This document shows positions 17,768 through 26,801 of a DNA stretch of 64,000 bases, piece by piece. The position numbers were made by a program, and so were the translations under genes. Source of the stretch: HGM13006 sp900757695 (GTDB lineage Bacteria; Bacillota; Clostridia; Oscillospirales; Oscillospiraceae). How positions within the stretch are numbered: the first letter of the stretch is position 1; the number at the start of each line of letters is the position of its first letter. Location of the stretch: assembly GCA_959607825.1 (NCBI GenBank), contig CAUHNW010000006.1, forward strand, positions 62,001-126,000. The letters run 5' to 3'. The notes beneath the pieces are model-generated. The model saw nothing but the letters and a program-made list of their open reading frames with translations, did not search any database and was not told the origin of the DNA.

Positions 17768-18433
17768 ATGAAAATCTATATTGTGGAGGATGATCCCGAA
17801 ATCCGTGAGCTGGAGAGCTATGCCCTGAAATCCTCCGGCTATGAAACAATGGAATTTGCAGAGGGATCGTCCTTTTTTGAGGCAATTCGCCGTGAAAAGC
17901 CTGCACTGGTGCTGCTGGATGTTATGCTGCCGGGGCAGGACGGCCTTTCTATTTTGAAGCAGCTGCGCAGTCAGGCCGACACCATGAGCCTGCCTGTGAT
18001 CCTTGTCACCGCCCGTTCCACGGAGCTGGACACCGTCCGTGGCCTTGATCTCGGTGCGGATGACTATATCGCAAAGCCCTTTGGCATCATGGAGCTGGTG
18101 AGCCGTGTCCGGGCAAGGACCCGGCACATCCGGGAAGAGGCGAATCGCTTTGTCTGCGGGGATATCACCCTGAATGAATCCAGCCGCTCCGTCACCGTAG
18201 GGGGCGTCCCCTGTGAGCTGACCTATAAGGAATATGAGCTTTTAAGCCTTCTGATCCAAAACGCTGGCCGGGTGCTGACCCGGGAGCAGATTATGGACCG
18301 GATCTGGGGCTATGACTATGGCGGCTCCAGCCGTACTCTGGATATGCACATCAAGACGCTCCGGCAAAAGCTGGGGGAGTCCGGCAGCCGGATCCATACC
18401 GTCCGAAACGTAGGATATCGGATGGACGCATAG
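17768..18433 (+). CDS. OmpR/PhoB-family response regulator, orphan
   Basis: A 221-residue protein. The receiver domain (1 to about 118) has the acidic pair VEDDPE, the phospho-acceptor aspartate in LLDVMLPGQDG and the lysine in YIAKPFG. The winged-helix output domain (about 128-220) carries the usual LTYKEYELLSLL and GYRMDA ends. No histidine kinase gene is next to it, and the next gene, 30 bases on, encodes a Na/Pi cotransporter. A phosphate-related role is inferred from that neighbour only. The start at 17768 follows GAGGGG; an upstream in-frame ATG (17750) lacks a site. Confidence 0.85.
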   Translation: MKIYIVEDDPEIRELESYALKSSGYETMEFAEGSSFFEAIRREKPALVLLDVMLPGQDGLSILKQLRSQADTMSLPVILVTARSTELDTVRGLDLGADDYIAKPFGIMELVSRVRARTRHIREEANRFVCGDITLNESSRSVTVGGVPCELTYKEYELLSLLIQNAGRVLTREQIMDRIWGYDYGGSSRTLDMHIKTLRQKLGESGSRIHTVRNVGYRMDA

Positions 18434-18463
18434 CAACAAGGGAGAAAGGGAAGGATCGCAATT

Positions 18464-20092
18464 ATGTCTCTGTTTGAGTTATTTTCTCTGCTGGGCGGTG
18501 TTGGCCTGTTTCTCTATGGCATGACCATCATGTCAACGGGCCTGAAAAACGCCTGCGGGGAAAACCTCCGTGTGATTTTGGAGCACGCCACAAAAAATAA
18601 AGTGATCTCCGTGGTGGTGGGCATCGCCATTACCATGCTGATCCAGAGCTCCTCGGCCACCGATGTCATGGTCATCGGCTTTGTAAACTCCGGCCTCATG
18701 TCTCTGACCCAGGCCATCGGCGTCATTATGGGCGCCAACATCGGCACCACCATTACCGCCCAGATCACGGCCTTTAACCTCAGCGCCTACGCTCCCATGA
18801 TCCTGTTTGTGGGTGCCGTCATGTACCTGTTCGTCAAGAAGGACATGGTAAAATACATTGGCTCCGTGATCATGGGCTTCGGCATGCTCTTTGAGGGCAT
18901 CGCCCTGATGAAAGCCGCCATCGCCCCGCTGGCCGAAACGGAAGCCTTTATCAATATGATCTCCGCATTGGAAAACCCCTTCCTGATCGTACTGTTCGGC
19001 GTTCTGTTCACGGCACTGCTCCAAAGCTCTTCCTCCGCCACGGTCATTTTTCAGGCCTTTGCCGTGCAGGGGATCATCACCTATGAGACCTCAGTATTCT
19101 TAGTCATCGGTGCCGCCATTGGCTCCGTAACCCCCAACATTTTGGCCTCTCTCACCATGAGCCGCAACGGCAAGCGCACGGCGCTGCTGAACCTGATGTT
19201 CAACCTGATCCGGGCGGCGATCCTCATGACGCTGATCCTGATTTTCCCGCAGATTCTGACCGTGATCAAGAGCCTGTCCCCGGACAATGTGGCCCGTCAG
19301 ATTGCAAATACCCATACCATCTTTGCCATCTTTGCAGTGCTGGTGATGCTGCCCTTCTCGGACTATATCGTAAAGCTCACCCAAAAGCTCCTGCCGCTGA
19401 AGCCCGAGGAATCCCGTTCCGGTGAGGAGCGGAAGCTCATGTATATGACCCAGACCGGCGCCATTCCCTCCGCCGTTGCACTGTCGCAGGCCCAGCGTGA
19501 GATTGCCCGCATGGGCGAGATCGCCAGCCGGAACCTGAAAACTGCCATAAAATGCTTCTTTGAGCAGGATGATTCTCTGGCAGAGCTGGTGGAGGAGACG
19601 GAAGATACCGTCAACTATCTGGATCGTGCCATTATTGCCAAGCTGGTAGAGCTTCGCACTTTGGAAATGACCCCCAGAGATCTCAGCCGTGTCTACCACA
19701 TGACGCTGGTGGTGGCTGACATTGAGCGCCTCTCCGACCACGCCGAGAACATCATAGAATATGAAGCACAGGTTCACAGCGGAAAGGCCACCCTGTCCAA
19801 GGACGCAATGGACGAGCTGAGGAACCTTGCGGATCTCTCCCTGCAATCCGTGGATCTATGTCTTTCCATCTTTGCCGGTGACGACTATGATCGGCTTCAG
19901 GAAGCTGAGGACTTGGAGGATCTGGTGGATGATACGCAGGAGACCATCATCGGCAACCATGTAAAGCGCCTGATGAACGCCACCTGCGACCCCATGGGCG
20001 GAGTTGTATTTACCGATATGGCCACGGATCTGGAGCGCTGCTCTGACCACGCCATCAATATTGCAACGGCCCTCAGCGACCATCCCTCGTAA
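18464..20092 (+). CDS. Na/Pi cotransporter with PhoU-like domain
   Basis: A 542-residue membrane protein. The N-terminal part (about 1-310) has the repeated NptA/PNaS signature, QSSSATDVM near residue 64 and QSSSSATVI near 188, with about eight to nine hydrophobic helices. The C-terminal region (about 350-540) is helical and cytoplasmic, and resembles PhoU. It should couple sodium entry to phosphate uptake or export. It follows the response regulator by 30 bases with GGAGAAAGGG before the ATG, so the two likely form an operon. It ends at a GC-rich terminator. Confidence 0.92.
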   Translation: MSLFELFSLLGGVGLFLYGMTIMSTGLKNACGENLRVILEHATKNKVISVVVGIAITMLIQSSSATDVMVIGFVNSGLMSLTQAIGVIMGANIGTTITAQITAFNLSAYAPMILFVGAVMYLFVKKDMVKYIGSVIMGFGMLFEGIALMKAAIAPLAETEAFINMISALENPFLIVLFGVLFTALLQSSSSATVIFQAFAVQGIITYETSVFLVIGAAIGSVTPNILASLTMSRNGKRTALLNLMFNLIRAAILMTLILIFPQILTVIKSLSPDNVARQIANTHTIFAIFAVLVMLPFSDYIVKLTQKLLPLKPEESRSGEERKLMYMTQTGAIPSAVALSQAQREIARMGEIASRNLKTAIKCFFEQDDSLAELVEETEDTVNYLDRAIIAKLVELRTLEMTPRDLSRVYHMTLVVADIERLSDHAENIIEYEAQVHSGKATLSKDAMDELRNLADLSLQSVDLCLSIFAGDDYDRLQEAEDLEDLVDDTQETIIGNHVKRLMNATCDPMGGVVFTDMATDLERCSDHAINIATALSDHPS

Positions 20093-20112
20093 CGCTTCGC
20101 TTTGACAGACTG

Positions 20113-20144
20113 ATGCGGCACCGGCTCATTGGCCGGAGCCGCAT
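20113..20144 (+). terminator. terminator after the Na/Pi cotransporter
   Basis: A 13-base stem with one mismatch (20113-20125 with 20132-20144), then TTTATCTTTTT. Confidence 0.85.
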
Positions 20145-20167
20145 TTTATCTTTTTCTTAATTTGGCA

Positions 20168-20196
20168 TGCAACTTCTTGCATTTTCACTGCGTCTA
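20168..20196 (+). promoter_or_regulatory. ECF-sigma-type promoter 1
   Basis: TGCAAC, 17 bases, CGTCTA, about 70 bases before the first deacetylase gene. The pair TGCAAC/CGTC matches promoters read by SigV/SigM-like extracytoplasmic-function sigma factors rather than sigma-A. The same pair with the same spacing recurs at 21389 and 25663. Confidence 0.7.
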
Positions 20197-20265
20197 TTAT
20201 AGAATAAGCGTAGCTACAGATATTCTATCAGAAATTACCTGTGAAGGAAGAGAGAGGGAGACATT

Positions 20266-21324
20266 ATGAAGCGTGTTTCACCGCTGGTCAGTTTTTCAGC
20301 GGGGCTGTTGATCGCATGTATGATTCTGGTGGCCGGTGCATTTCAGCTGGGAAAATCACGGCGGGATACCGGTTCCTCCGCCGCTGCACCTGCGGCGGCT
20401 TCCGTTTCCACGCTGGAAGCATCTGCGAATGACAGCGCTGTGGAAACCTCGCCGGATCCGGTCATCACCCTCAGCGGTGATGCGGAAATGACCATGAACT
20501 CCGAGGATCACTTTATTGACCCCGGCTGTACCGCTGTGGATGCCCAGGGCAACGACCTCACTGCCTCCGTCACTACAGAGAGTGATGTGGATCAAAACAC
20601 CCCCGGCAACTATACCGTTACCTACTCCGTCACCGACGGAAATGGCCGCACCGCCACCGCCACCCGGAACGTCCATGTGGTGCAGCGTCCGGCGGATCCC
20701 ACCGAAAAGGTCATTTATCTGACCTTTGACGACGGCCCCAGCCAGTACACCCAGAAGCTGCTGGACGTACTGGACAAGTACGATATCAAGGCCACATTCT
20801 TTGTGACCAACGCCGCCCCGGATTATCAGGATATGATTGCCAAGGAATACGAGGCGGGTCACTCCATCGCCATCCACACCTATACCCATGACTACGACAC
20901 GGTATACGCCAGCGAGGAGGCCTATTTTGACGACCTGAACAAGATGCAGGATGTCATTGTTCAGCAAACCGGCGTAAAAACGCACATGCTTCGTTTCCCC
21001 GGCGGCAGCTCCAACACTGTATCCAACATATGCCCGGGGCTTATGACCCGGCTCACCGAGGAAGTGCAAAACATGGGCTTCCAGTACTATGACTGGAATG
21101 TGTCCAGCGGTGACGCAGGCCTTACCACCGATACCAGCGTGGTCTATGAAAACGTTATTTCCGGCATTCAGGACTGTGATGCCGCCGTAGTCTTGCAGCA
21201 TGACAGCAAGGGCTACAGCGTGGACGCCGTGGAGGACATCATCAAATGGGGCCTTGATAACGGCTACACCTTCCTGCCTCTGCACCTCAACAGCCCCGCC
21301 GCTCATCATCCTGTCAACAACTGA
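20266..21324 (+). CDS. membrane-anchored polysaccharide deacetylase with one Ig-like domain
   Basis: A 352-residue protein. An N-terminal hydrophobic helix (about 4-27) serves as signal anchor. It is followed by an Ala/Ser-rich linker, one Ig-like DUF5011-type domain (about 64-145) and a NodB carbohydrate esterase family 4 domain (about 150-345). The catalytic aspartates are in LTFDDGPS, the zinc histidines in HSIAIHTYTHDY and the arginine motif is RFPGGSSNT. It is expected to deacetylate peptidoglycan or another wall glycan outside the cell, a change that blocks lysozyme. It is about 70% alike to the next gene in the NodB part. Its promoter is of ECF type. Confidence 0.92.
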   Translation: MKRVSPLVSFSAGLLIACMILVAGAFQLGKSRRDTGSSAAAPAAASVSTLEASANDSAVETSPDPVITLSGDAEMTMNSEDHFIDPGCTAVDAQGNDLTASVTTESDVDQNTPGNYTVTYSVTDGNGRTATATRNVHVVQRPADPTEKVIYLTFDDGPSQYTQKLLDVLDKYDIKATFFVTNAAPDYQDMIAKEYEAGHSIAIHTYTHDYDTVYASEEAYFDDLNKMQDVIVQQTGVKTHMLRFPGGSSNTVSNICPGLMTRLTEEVQNMGFQYYDWNVSSGDAGLTTDTSVVYENVISGIQDCDAAVVLQHDSKGYSVDAVEDIIKWGLDNGYTFLPLHLNSPAAHHPVNN

Positions 21325-21388
21325 TTTTTTTCAACTCCCGGAGCATCGGATCGCTCCGGGAGTTTCTTGTAATTTCCTTAATTTTTTG

Positions 21389-21417
21389 TGCAACTTCTTG
21401 CTTATTTCCTGCGTCTA
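21389..21417 (+). promoter_or_regulatory. ECF-sigma-type promoter 2
   Basis: TGCAAC, 17 bases, CGTCTA. The match to promoter 1 extends into the spacer (TTCTTGC next to the -35 element), so the promoter appears to have been duplicated with the gene. Confidence 0.7.
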
Positions 21418-21483
21418 TACTAGAATGGAAGTATAAATTGCCGAGAAATGCCGCAATCTGCGGCGGCAGGAAAGGACAATATC

Positions 21484-23118
21484 ATGCATAACAAAAAACC
21501 GCTGGTCATCAGCGTTTGTATCCTTTTGATCCTGTGTCTGGCACTGGCAGCCATCGTGCTGTTGGGCGGCTGGAAGATCAAGATCACACTCCATGGGGAT
21601 TCCCCCATGACTCTCAGCTACGGAACAAAGTGGGAGGATCCTGGCGCCACTGCCGTGCTCACCTGCCGTTTTGGCGGCAACCTGAAGGTTGACCTTTCTA
21701 CCGATGACAGTGCCGTTGACGCAAATAAGCTCGGCAGCTATCCTGTGACCTACTCTTCCAAATTTCTATGGCTTACCGGCGAAAAACAGCGCACGGTCAA
21801 CGTTATGGACGATGTTCCTCCGGAGATTCACCTGATTGAGGATCCGGATTCCTACACTCGCCCGGGACAGCCTTATGTGGAAGAGGGCTATGCCGCCATC
21901 GACAACTATGACGGCGACATCACCGATCAGGTACAGCGGGAGGAGAAGGACGGCAAGGTGATTTACACCGTCACCGATTCCTCCGGCAACACCGCCACCT
22001 GTGAGCGCACCATTGTTTATGATGACCGTGAGGCCCCGGTGATCACGCTGGCGGGAGATAATCCCTTGACCGTAGAGAAGGGCCAGGAGATTCCGGAGCC
22101 GGGCTACACCGCAGAGGACGATGTTGACGGCGATGTGACCGAAGCCGTTGCGATCACCGATGAGGATGGAAAGCGCATCTATACCGTCACCGATGCCCAT
22201 GGAAACGTTGGCAAGGCTGAGCGTGAGATTGTCTATGTGGACACCACGCCCCCGGAGATTACCCTCACCGGCTTTGCCGAAATGACCATCCAGCCCGGCG
22301 ACAGCTTTACCGATCCCGGCGCAGCAGCCCAGGATCTCGGCGACGGTGATCTCACCGCCTCCGTCACCACCGAGGGCACCGTGGATTCGGAGACCCCCGG
22401 GGACTACACCATCACCTATTCCGCCACGGACTCCGCCGGAAACACCGGCACAGCAACGCGTCTGGTGCATGTCAAAAAGCCCGCAGAAGATCCCGGCGAT
22501 AAGGTGGTATACCTGACCTTTGACGATGGCCCCGGTGCCTATACCCAGCAGCTGCTGGATGTGCTGGACAAGTACAATGTCAAGGCTACGTTCTTTGTGA
22601 CCAATGCCTCTCCCAAGTATCAGGATATGATCGCCAAGGAATATGCCGCCGGACACTCCATCGGTATCCATACATACTCCCACGACTATAATAAAATATA
22701 CGCCAGCGAGGAAGCCTATTTTGAGGATCTGGAGGCCATGCAGGACGTGATCGTAAAGCAGACCGGCGAAACCACCAATATCATCAGGTTCCCCGGCGGC
22801 AGTTCCAACACCGTATCGGACATCACCCCGGGACTCATGACCACCCTGACGCAGGAAGTACAGAACCGTGGCTACCAGTATTTTGACTGGAACGTTGCCA
22901 GTGGTGACGCAGGAGAGACCACCGACACCGAAACCGTCGTGTCCAACGTCATCTCCGGGATAAAACAGCACAAGGTATCCATCGTGCTTCAGCACGATAT
23001 CAAGTCCTTTAGTGTGGACGCCGTGGAGGAGATCATTCAGTGGGGGCTGGAAAACGGCTACTGCTTCCTGCCCCTCCACTACAACAGTCCCACCGCCCAT
23101 CATCACATCAACAACTGA
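21484..23118 (+). CDS. membrane-anchored polysaccharide deacetylase with four Ig-like domains
   Basis: A 544-residue paralogue of the preceding gene. An N-terminal transmembrane helix (about 6-28) is followed by four successive Ig-like DUF5011-type modules (about 32-100, 104-180, 182-258 and 260-345), then a NodB domain (about 350-544). The NodB domain has LTFDDGPG, HSIGIHTYSHDY and RFPGGSSNT. The extra modules would carry the catalytic domain farther out through the wall. The start at 21484 follows AGGAAAGGA. The GH2 gene starts 14 bases after its stop, so both are probably read from ECF promoter 2. Confidence 0.92.
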   Translation: MHNKKPLVISVCILLILCLALAAIVLLGGWKIKITLHGDSPMTLSYGTKWEDPGATAVLTCRFGGNLKVDLSTDDSAVDANKLGSYPVTYSSKFLWLTGEKQRTVNVMDDVPPEIHLIEDPDSYTRPGQPYVEEGYAAIDNYDGDITDQVQREEKDGKVIYTVTDSSGNTATCERTIVYDDREAPVITLAGDNPLTVEKGQEIPEPGYTAEDDVDGDVTEAVAITDEDGKRIYTVTDAHGNVGKAEREIVYVDTTPPEITLTGFAEMTIQPGDSFTDPGAAAQDLGDGDLTASVTTEGTVDSETPGDYTITYSATDSAGNTGTATRLVHVKKPAEDPGDKVVYLTFDDGPGAYTQQLLDVLDKYNVKATFFVTNASPKYQDMIAKEYAAGHSIGIHTYSHDYNKIYASEEAYFEDLEAMQDVIVKQTGETTNIIRFPGGSSNTVSDITPGLMTTLTQEVQNRGYQYFDWNVASGDAGETTDTETVVSNVISGIKQHKVSIVLQHDIKSFSVDAVEEIIQWGLENGYCFLPLHYNSPTAHHHINN

Positions 23119-23132
23119 CGGAGGAATGCCAC

Positions 23133-25556
23133 ATGAATCAAAAGCTTAGTTACCGGCTCTATCTCAATGACGGCTGGATGTTTTCCCCGGTGTATTCCGA
23201 GGAAATGTGCCATCTCCCCATGACCGGAAAGGAGGGGACAGCAGTTCGGCTGCCCCATACCGTTGCGGAAACACCCTATCACTATTTTGATGAATCCATC
23301 TACCAAATGATTTCCTGCTATCAGCGAATGATCCCTGCAGAGCCCACATGGGCAGGGAAGTCCCTGCGGCTGACCTTTGAGGCCGCAGGCCACAGTGCAG
23401 AGGTATACTTGAACGGTGTGCTGCTGAAAGAGCATCACTGCGGCTACACGGCCTTTACCGTTGATCTGACCGGGAAGCTGACGGAGGAGGAAAACCTGCT
23501 GACGGTGCGTCTGGACAGCCGGGAGAGCCTGAATATCCCGCCCTTTGGTCATGTCATCGACTATATGACCTATGGCGGCCTTTATCGGGAGGCATATCTG
23601 GATATTCAGTCTCCTTGCCACATCCGTGACGTATTCCCCAAGGTGCATTTGACGGAAGACGGTGTGCGGCTGGACTGCGAGATCTATGTGTCGCCCGCCT
23701 GCAAAAATCAGGACTGCCATACCCGTCAGAGCCTCCACCGACTGGACGGCTCTCTGGTGGCACAGCTGCCCGAGGACAAGCGAAGCTATCTGCTCCACAA
23801 CGTGGCCCTCTGGTCTCCCGATGCCCCCAATCTCTATATTCTGCGCACAGAGCTGGCCATTGGAGAGACCGTAACCGATGTCCGGGAGGATCGCATCGGC
23901 TTCCGTGACATTGATTTTCGGGCAGACGGTCTATATGTAAATGGCCAGCGTACAGAGCTCCGTGGCCTTGACCGGCATCAGAGCTATCCCTATGTGGGCT
24001 ACGCCATGCCGGAATCCATGCAGAAATGGGATGCTGACCTGATCAAAAACGAGCTGGGCCTCAACGCCGTGCGCACCTCCCATTACCCCCAGTCCCACCA
24101 CTTCCTTGACCGCTGCGATGAGCTGGGCATTCTGGTCTTCACGGAAATCCCCGGCTGGCAGTACATCGGTGACGAGGCGTGGAAGGCACAGGCTGTAGAA
24201 AATACCCGGGAGATGGTACAGCAGTATCGGAATCACCCTTCCATCTTCCTGTGGGGCGTCCGCATCAATGAGTCCCAGGACGATGATGCCCTCTATGCCC
24301 GCACTGGCGAAGCGGCCCACAGTCTTGATTCCACCCGTCCCACCAGCGGCGTCCGGTATCTCAAAAACAGCAGTCTGCTGGAGGACATCTATGCCTTCAA
24401 CGACTTTACCCATGACGGCATCCAGCCCGGCTGTCAGTCAAAATCTCAGGTGACCCCGGACATGGATAAGGGGTATCTGATCTCCGAATACGGCGGACAT
24501 ATGTTCCCCACCAAGCCCTTTGACGACGAAGCCCATCGTCAGGCCCATATGCGCCGGCACGCCGCCGTCATGGACGCCTACTATGCCCAGCCCGACATTG
24601 CCGGAGGCTTTGGCTGGTGCATGTTCGACTACAACACCCATCAGGACTTCGGCAGCGGAGACCGGATCTGCTACCACGGGGTCATGGATATGTTCCGAAA
24701 CCGGAAGCTCTGCGGACTACTCTATGCCGCCCAGCAGGACGAAGTCCCGGTGCTGGAGATCTCTTCCGCCATGGAAATCGGCGATCATCCTGCGGGAGTA
24801 CTGGGGCCGGTCTACGCCGTCACCAACGCTGATACGGTACGGATGTATAAAAATGACCGGTTCATTGCCGAGTTCCCGGCCACCTCCACACCCTATCCCC
24901 ATATGCCCCACGGGCCCATCCTCATAGATGACTTTGTGGGAGACTGCATACTGGAGGACGGCCAGCTGAGCTCAGAGGCTGCGGCAGACGCAAAAATCAT
25001 TTTGAACGCAGCCTGCAAATACGGCATTCAGTCCCTTCCCGATGAAATACTTGCGCTCCAGCAGCAGCTGCAGGAGAACTGCGGCGTTACCATGGAGTCC
25101 CTCACGAGTCTGTACTTCCGATATATCGGCAGCTGGGGCGGGAACGTGATCCGCTACCGGTTTGAGGCAATAAAGTCCGGACAGATAGTGGCTGTGGTCA
25201 CAAAGCAGCCCATGAAAGCCCTGTACCTGTCCGCCGTTGCTTCCCACTACGCCCTCTGCGAGAACCACACCTATGATGTGGCATCAGTACGCATTACCGC
25301 CCGCAGTGACAGCGGCAATCTGCTCCCGTATTATCAGGAGCCGGTCACCTTGACCGTCACCGGGGATATCGCACTCATAGGCCCCTCCGTCATCAGCCTC
25401 AAGGGCGGCATGGGCGGAACCTATGTAAAGACTCTTGGCCGGGCAGGGCAGGGGACCCTGACCATTTCCGCCCCGGGTGTGGCCGCCATTACCATGGAAT
25501 TCACTGTAGCGGCTCCGGGCAAGCCGCTTCCCCAGCCCGAAGACGAAACTGAATAA
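23133..25556 (+). CDS. glycoside hydrolase family 2 (beta-galactosidase-like)
   Basis: An 807-residue protein with GH2 order: sugar-binding jelly roll (about 1-180), Ig-like immunoglobulin domain (about 185-275), TIM barrel (about 280-570) and a C-terminal Ig/Big-like tail. The barrel has RGLDRHQSYPY, the acid/base glutamate in WGVRINESQDD (about residue 380) and the probable nucleophile in LISEYGG (about 452). No signal peptide is present, so it is cytoplasmic. The substrate is a beta-galactoside or beta-glucuronide and cannot be decided here. GGAGGA precedes the ATG. Its place directly after a wall deacetylase suggests processing of a wall- or host-derived glycan (inference). Confidence 0.88.
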   Translation: MNQKLSYRLYLNDGWMFSPVYSEEMCHLPMTGKEGTAVRLPHTVAETPYHYFDESIYQMISCYQRMIPAEPTWAGKSLRLTFEAAGHSAEVYLNGVLLKEHHCGYTAFTVDLTGKLTEEENLLTVRLDSRESLNIPPFGHVIDYMTYGGLYREAYLDIQSPCHIRDVFPKVHLTEDGVRLDCEIYVSPACKNQDCHTRQSLHRLDGSLVAQLPEDKRSYLLHNVALWSPDAPNLYILRTELAIGETVTDVREDRIGFRDIDFRADGLYVNGQRTELRGLDRHQSYPYVGYAMPESMQKWDADLIKNELGLNAVRTSHYPQSHHFLDRCDELGILVFTEIPGWQYIGDEAWKAQAVENTREMVQQYRNHPSIFLWGVRINESQDDDALYARTGEAAHSLDSTRPTSGVRYLKNSSLLEDIYAFNDFTHDGIQPGCQSKSQVTPDMDKGYLISEYGGHMFPTKPFDDEAHRQAHMRRHAAVMDAYYAQPDIAGGFGWCMFDYNTHQDFGSGDRICYHGVMDMFRNRKLCGLLYAAQQDEVPVLEISSAMEIGDHPAGVLGPVYAVTNADTVRMYKNDRFIAEFPATSTPYPHMPHGPILIDDFVGDCILEDGQLSSEAAADAKIILNAACKYGIQSLPDEILALQQQLQENCGVTMESLTSLYFRYIGSWGGNVIRYRFEAIKSGQIVAVVTKQPMKALYLSAVASHYALCENHTYDVASVRITARSDSGNLLPYYQEPVTLTVTGDIALIGPSVISLKGGMGGTYVKTLGRAGQGTLTISAPGVAAITMEFTVAAPGKPLPQPEDETE

Positions 25557-25573
25557 CCCTGCATAGCTCGCAT

Positions 25574-25601
25574 GGCGTGCCGCAAATTTCTGCGGCACGC
25601 C
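25574..25601 (+). terminator. terminator after the GH2 gene
   Basis: A perfect 11-bp stem (25574-25584 with 25591-25601), loop AATTTC, then CTCCTTTTT. Confidence 0.9.
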
Positions 25602-25662
25602 CTCCTTTTTATCGTCTCCCGTCACGCCGAAGACACAGCAGCCTGATATTTTTGAGAAATGT

Positions 25663-25691
25663 TGGAACATTTCCTGATTTTTCTGCGTCTA
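25663..25691 (+). promoter_or_regulatory. ECF-sigma-type promoter 3
   Basis: TGGAAC, 17 bases, CGTCTA, placed about 25 bases before the lipoprotein gene. The spacing and -10 are identical to promoters 1 and 2, and the -35 has one change. Confidence 0.65.
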
Positions 25692-25715
25692 TATAGATGA
25701 GAGGAGTGAAAAACC

Positions 25716-26738
25716 GTGAGATCCATATTCTATGTGCTGCCTCTGTGTTTGGCACTGCTCACCAGCTGTGCCCAGCCCACCGCAGCCGCCGCCCCCAATG
25801 CCATTGCAGGCGAGGCAATCCTGAAGGGGCTTTCTGCACCGGAAACCGTGATTTACCGTGATTTTGACGAGACCTGGTATGTCCTTCGGGAGGGGGAACG
25901 GAGCTTTTCACAGATGGAATCTGCGCTGAGCCAGCTTAGCGGCGTGCCCTGTGAGGATCCCGATCTCACCGGATGCTATGACTTCTCCCTGATTACCGGG
26001 TCGGAAACCCACGATCTGATCTTCACTTCCGGGACACAAACGAGCTATGTGTGTCTGGATCGCCAGTGGTATTCTACAGATCCCCATGCGGAGAAAAAAC
26101 TGGTACAGCTGATGGTGGACAAGGGTACTCCGATCCCGAAGGAGCAGTGGATCCATGACCCGGATTATATTACGCTGGACATTCTGCTTCGGAACAATAC
26201 CGGAGTCTCGTCCAAATTTCCGAAGGTTCATAATTCAGATTCCCCCTATGCTTACAACGCCGATATTTCCATGGAGGAACTGATCCAAGCCGGCATTCTG
26301 CCTCAGCTCACCGACTACGGCAGCTACAGCCTTGGATATTACCGGGCAGACGGCACCCTCTCTTCCTATCAGGCCGGCTGGCAGATGGAAGCGGGAAAGG
26401 ATGAAGGTGCGATACAGTTGACCTTGAACATCTGGCCTCAAATGCCCCAAAATCCAGAGCAAACCGGCAACATACTGCTGTTTGACCCCCAAGATCTCAC
26501 CAAAACCGAGTTGACAGATGACCATGGTCGCTCTGTGACGGTCTACGGGGACGGCACCTTGTCCACACAGTTTTCCCGATTGATCTTTACCCTGCCCAAC
26601 GGCGTGTACTGTCAGCTTGAAGCCAGCCACACCGCTCCCCCGGATGCCCCCGTTGCCATTCTCCGATGCCTTATAGAAAACGGCTTTGATCCGGCAGATT
26701 ACGAGCTGGAGCCTCTGCCGGATTCCATTACAGAATAA
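25716..26738 (+). CDS. putative lipoprotein, unknown function
   Basis: A 340-residue protein starting at GTG with GAGGAGTG before it. The N terminus is a lipoprotein signal: a hydrophobic core, then LLTSC with Cys18 as the lipidated residue, followed by AQPTAAAAP. The rest is soluble and extracytoplasmic, with no recognised domain; a KFPKVHNSDSPYAYNADISM stretch lies near the middle. It is driven by ECF-type promoter 3, so it should belong to the same stress regulon as the deacetylases. It does not resemble the known SigV anti-sigma factor RsiV in any motif I can see. Confidence 0.8.
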   Translation: MRSIFYVLPLCLALLTSCAQPTAAAAPNAIAGEAILKGLSAPETVIYRDFDETWYVLREGERSFSQMESALSQLSGVPCEDPDLTGCYDFSLITGSETHDLIFTSGTQTSYVCLDRQWYSTDPHAEKKLVQLMVDKGTPIPKEQWIHDPDYITLDILLRNNTGVSSKFPKVHNSDSPYAYNADISMEELIQAGILPQLTDYGSYSLGYYRADGTLSSYQAGWQMEAGKDEGAIQLTLNIWPQMPQNPEQTGNILLFDPQDLTKTELTDDHGRSVTVYGDGTLSTQFSRLIFTLPNGVYCQLEASHTAPPDAPVAILRCLIENGFDPADYELEPLPDSITE

Positions 26739-26758
26739 CCTGTATGCTTCCGACTCGA

Positions 26759-26793
26759 ACGGGGCAGTACCTTGCAATAGGGTACTGCCCCGT
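26759..26793. terminator. bidirectional terminator
   Basis: A perfect 13-bp stem (26759-26771 with 26781-26793) between the convergent lipoprotein and cotJC genes. Confidence 0.8.
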
Positions 26794-26801
26794 ATGGTCT
26801 G

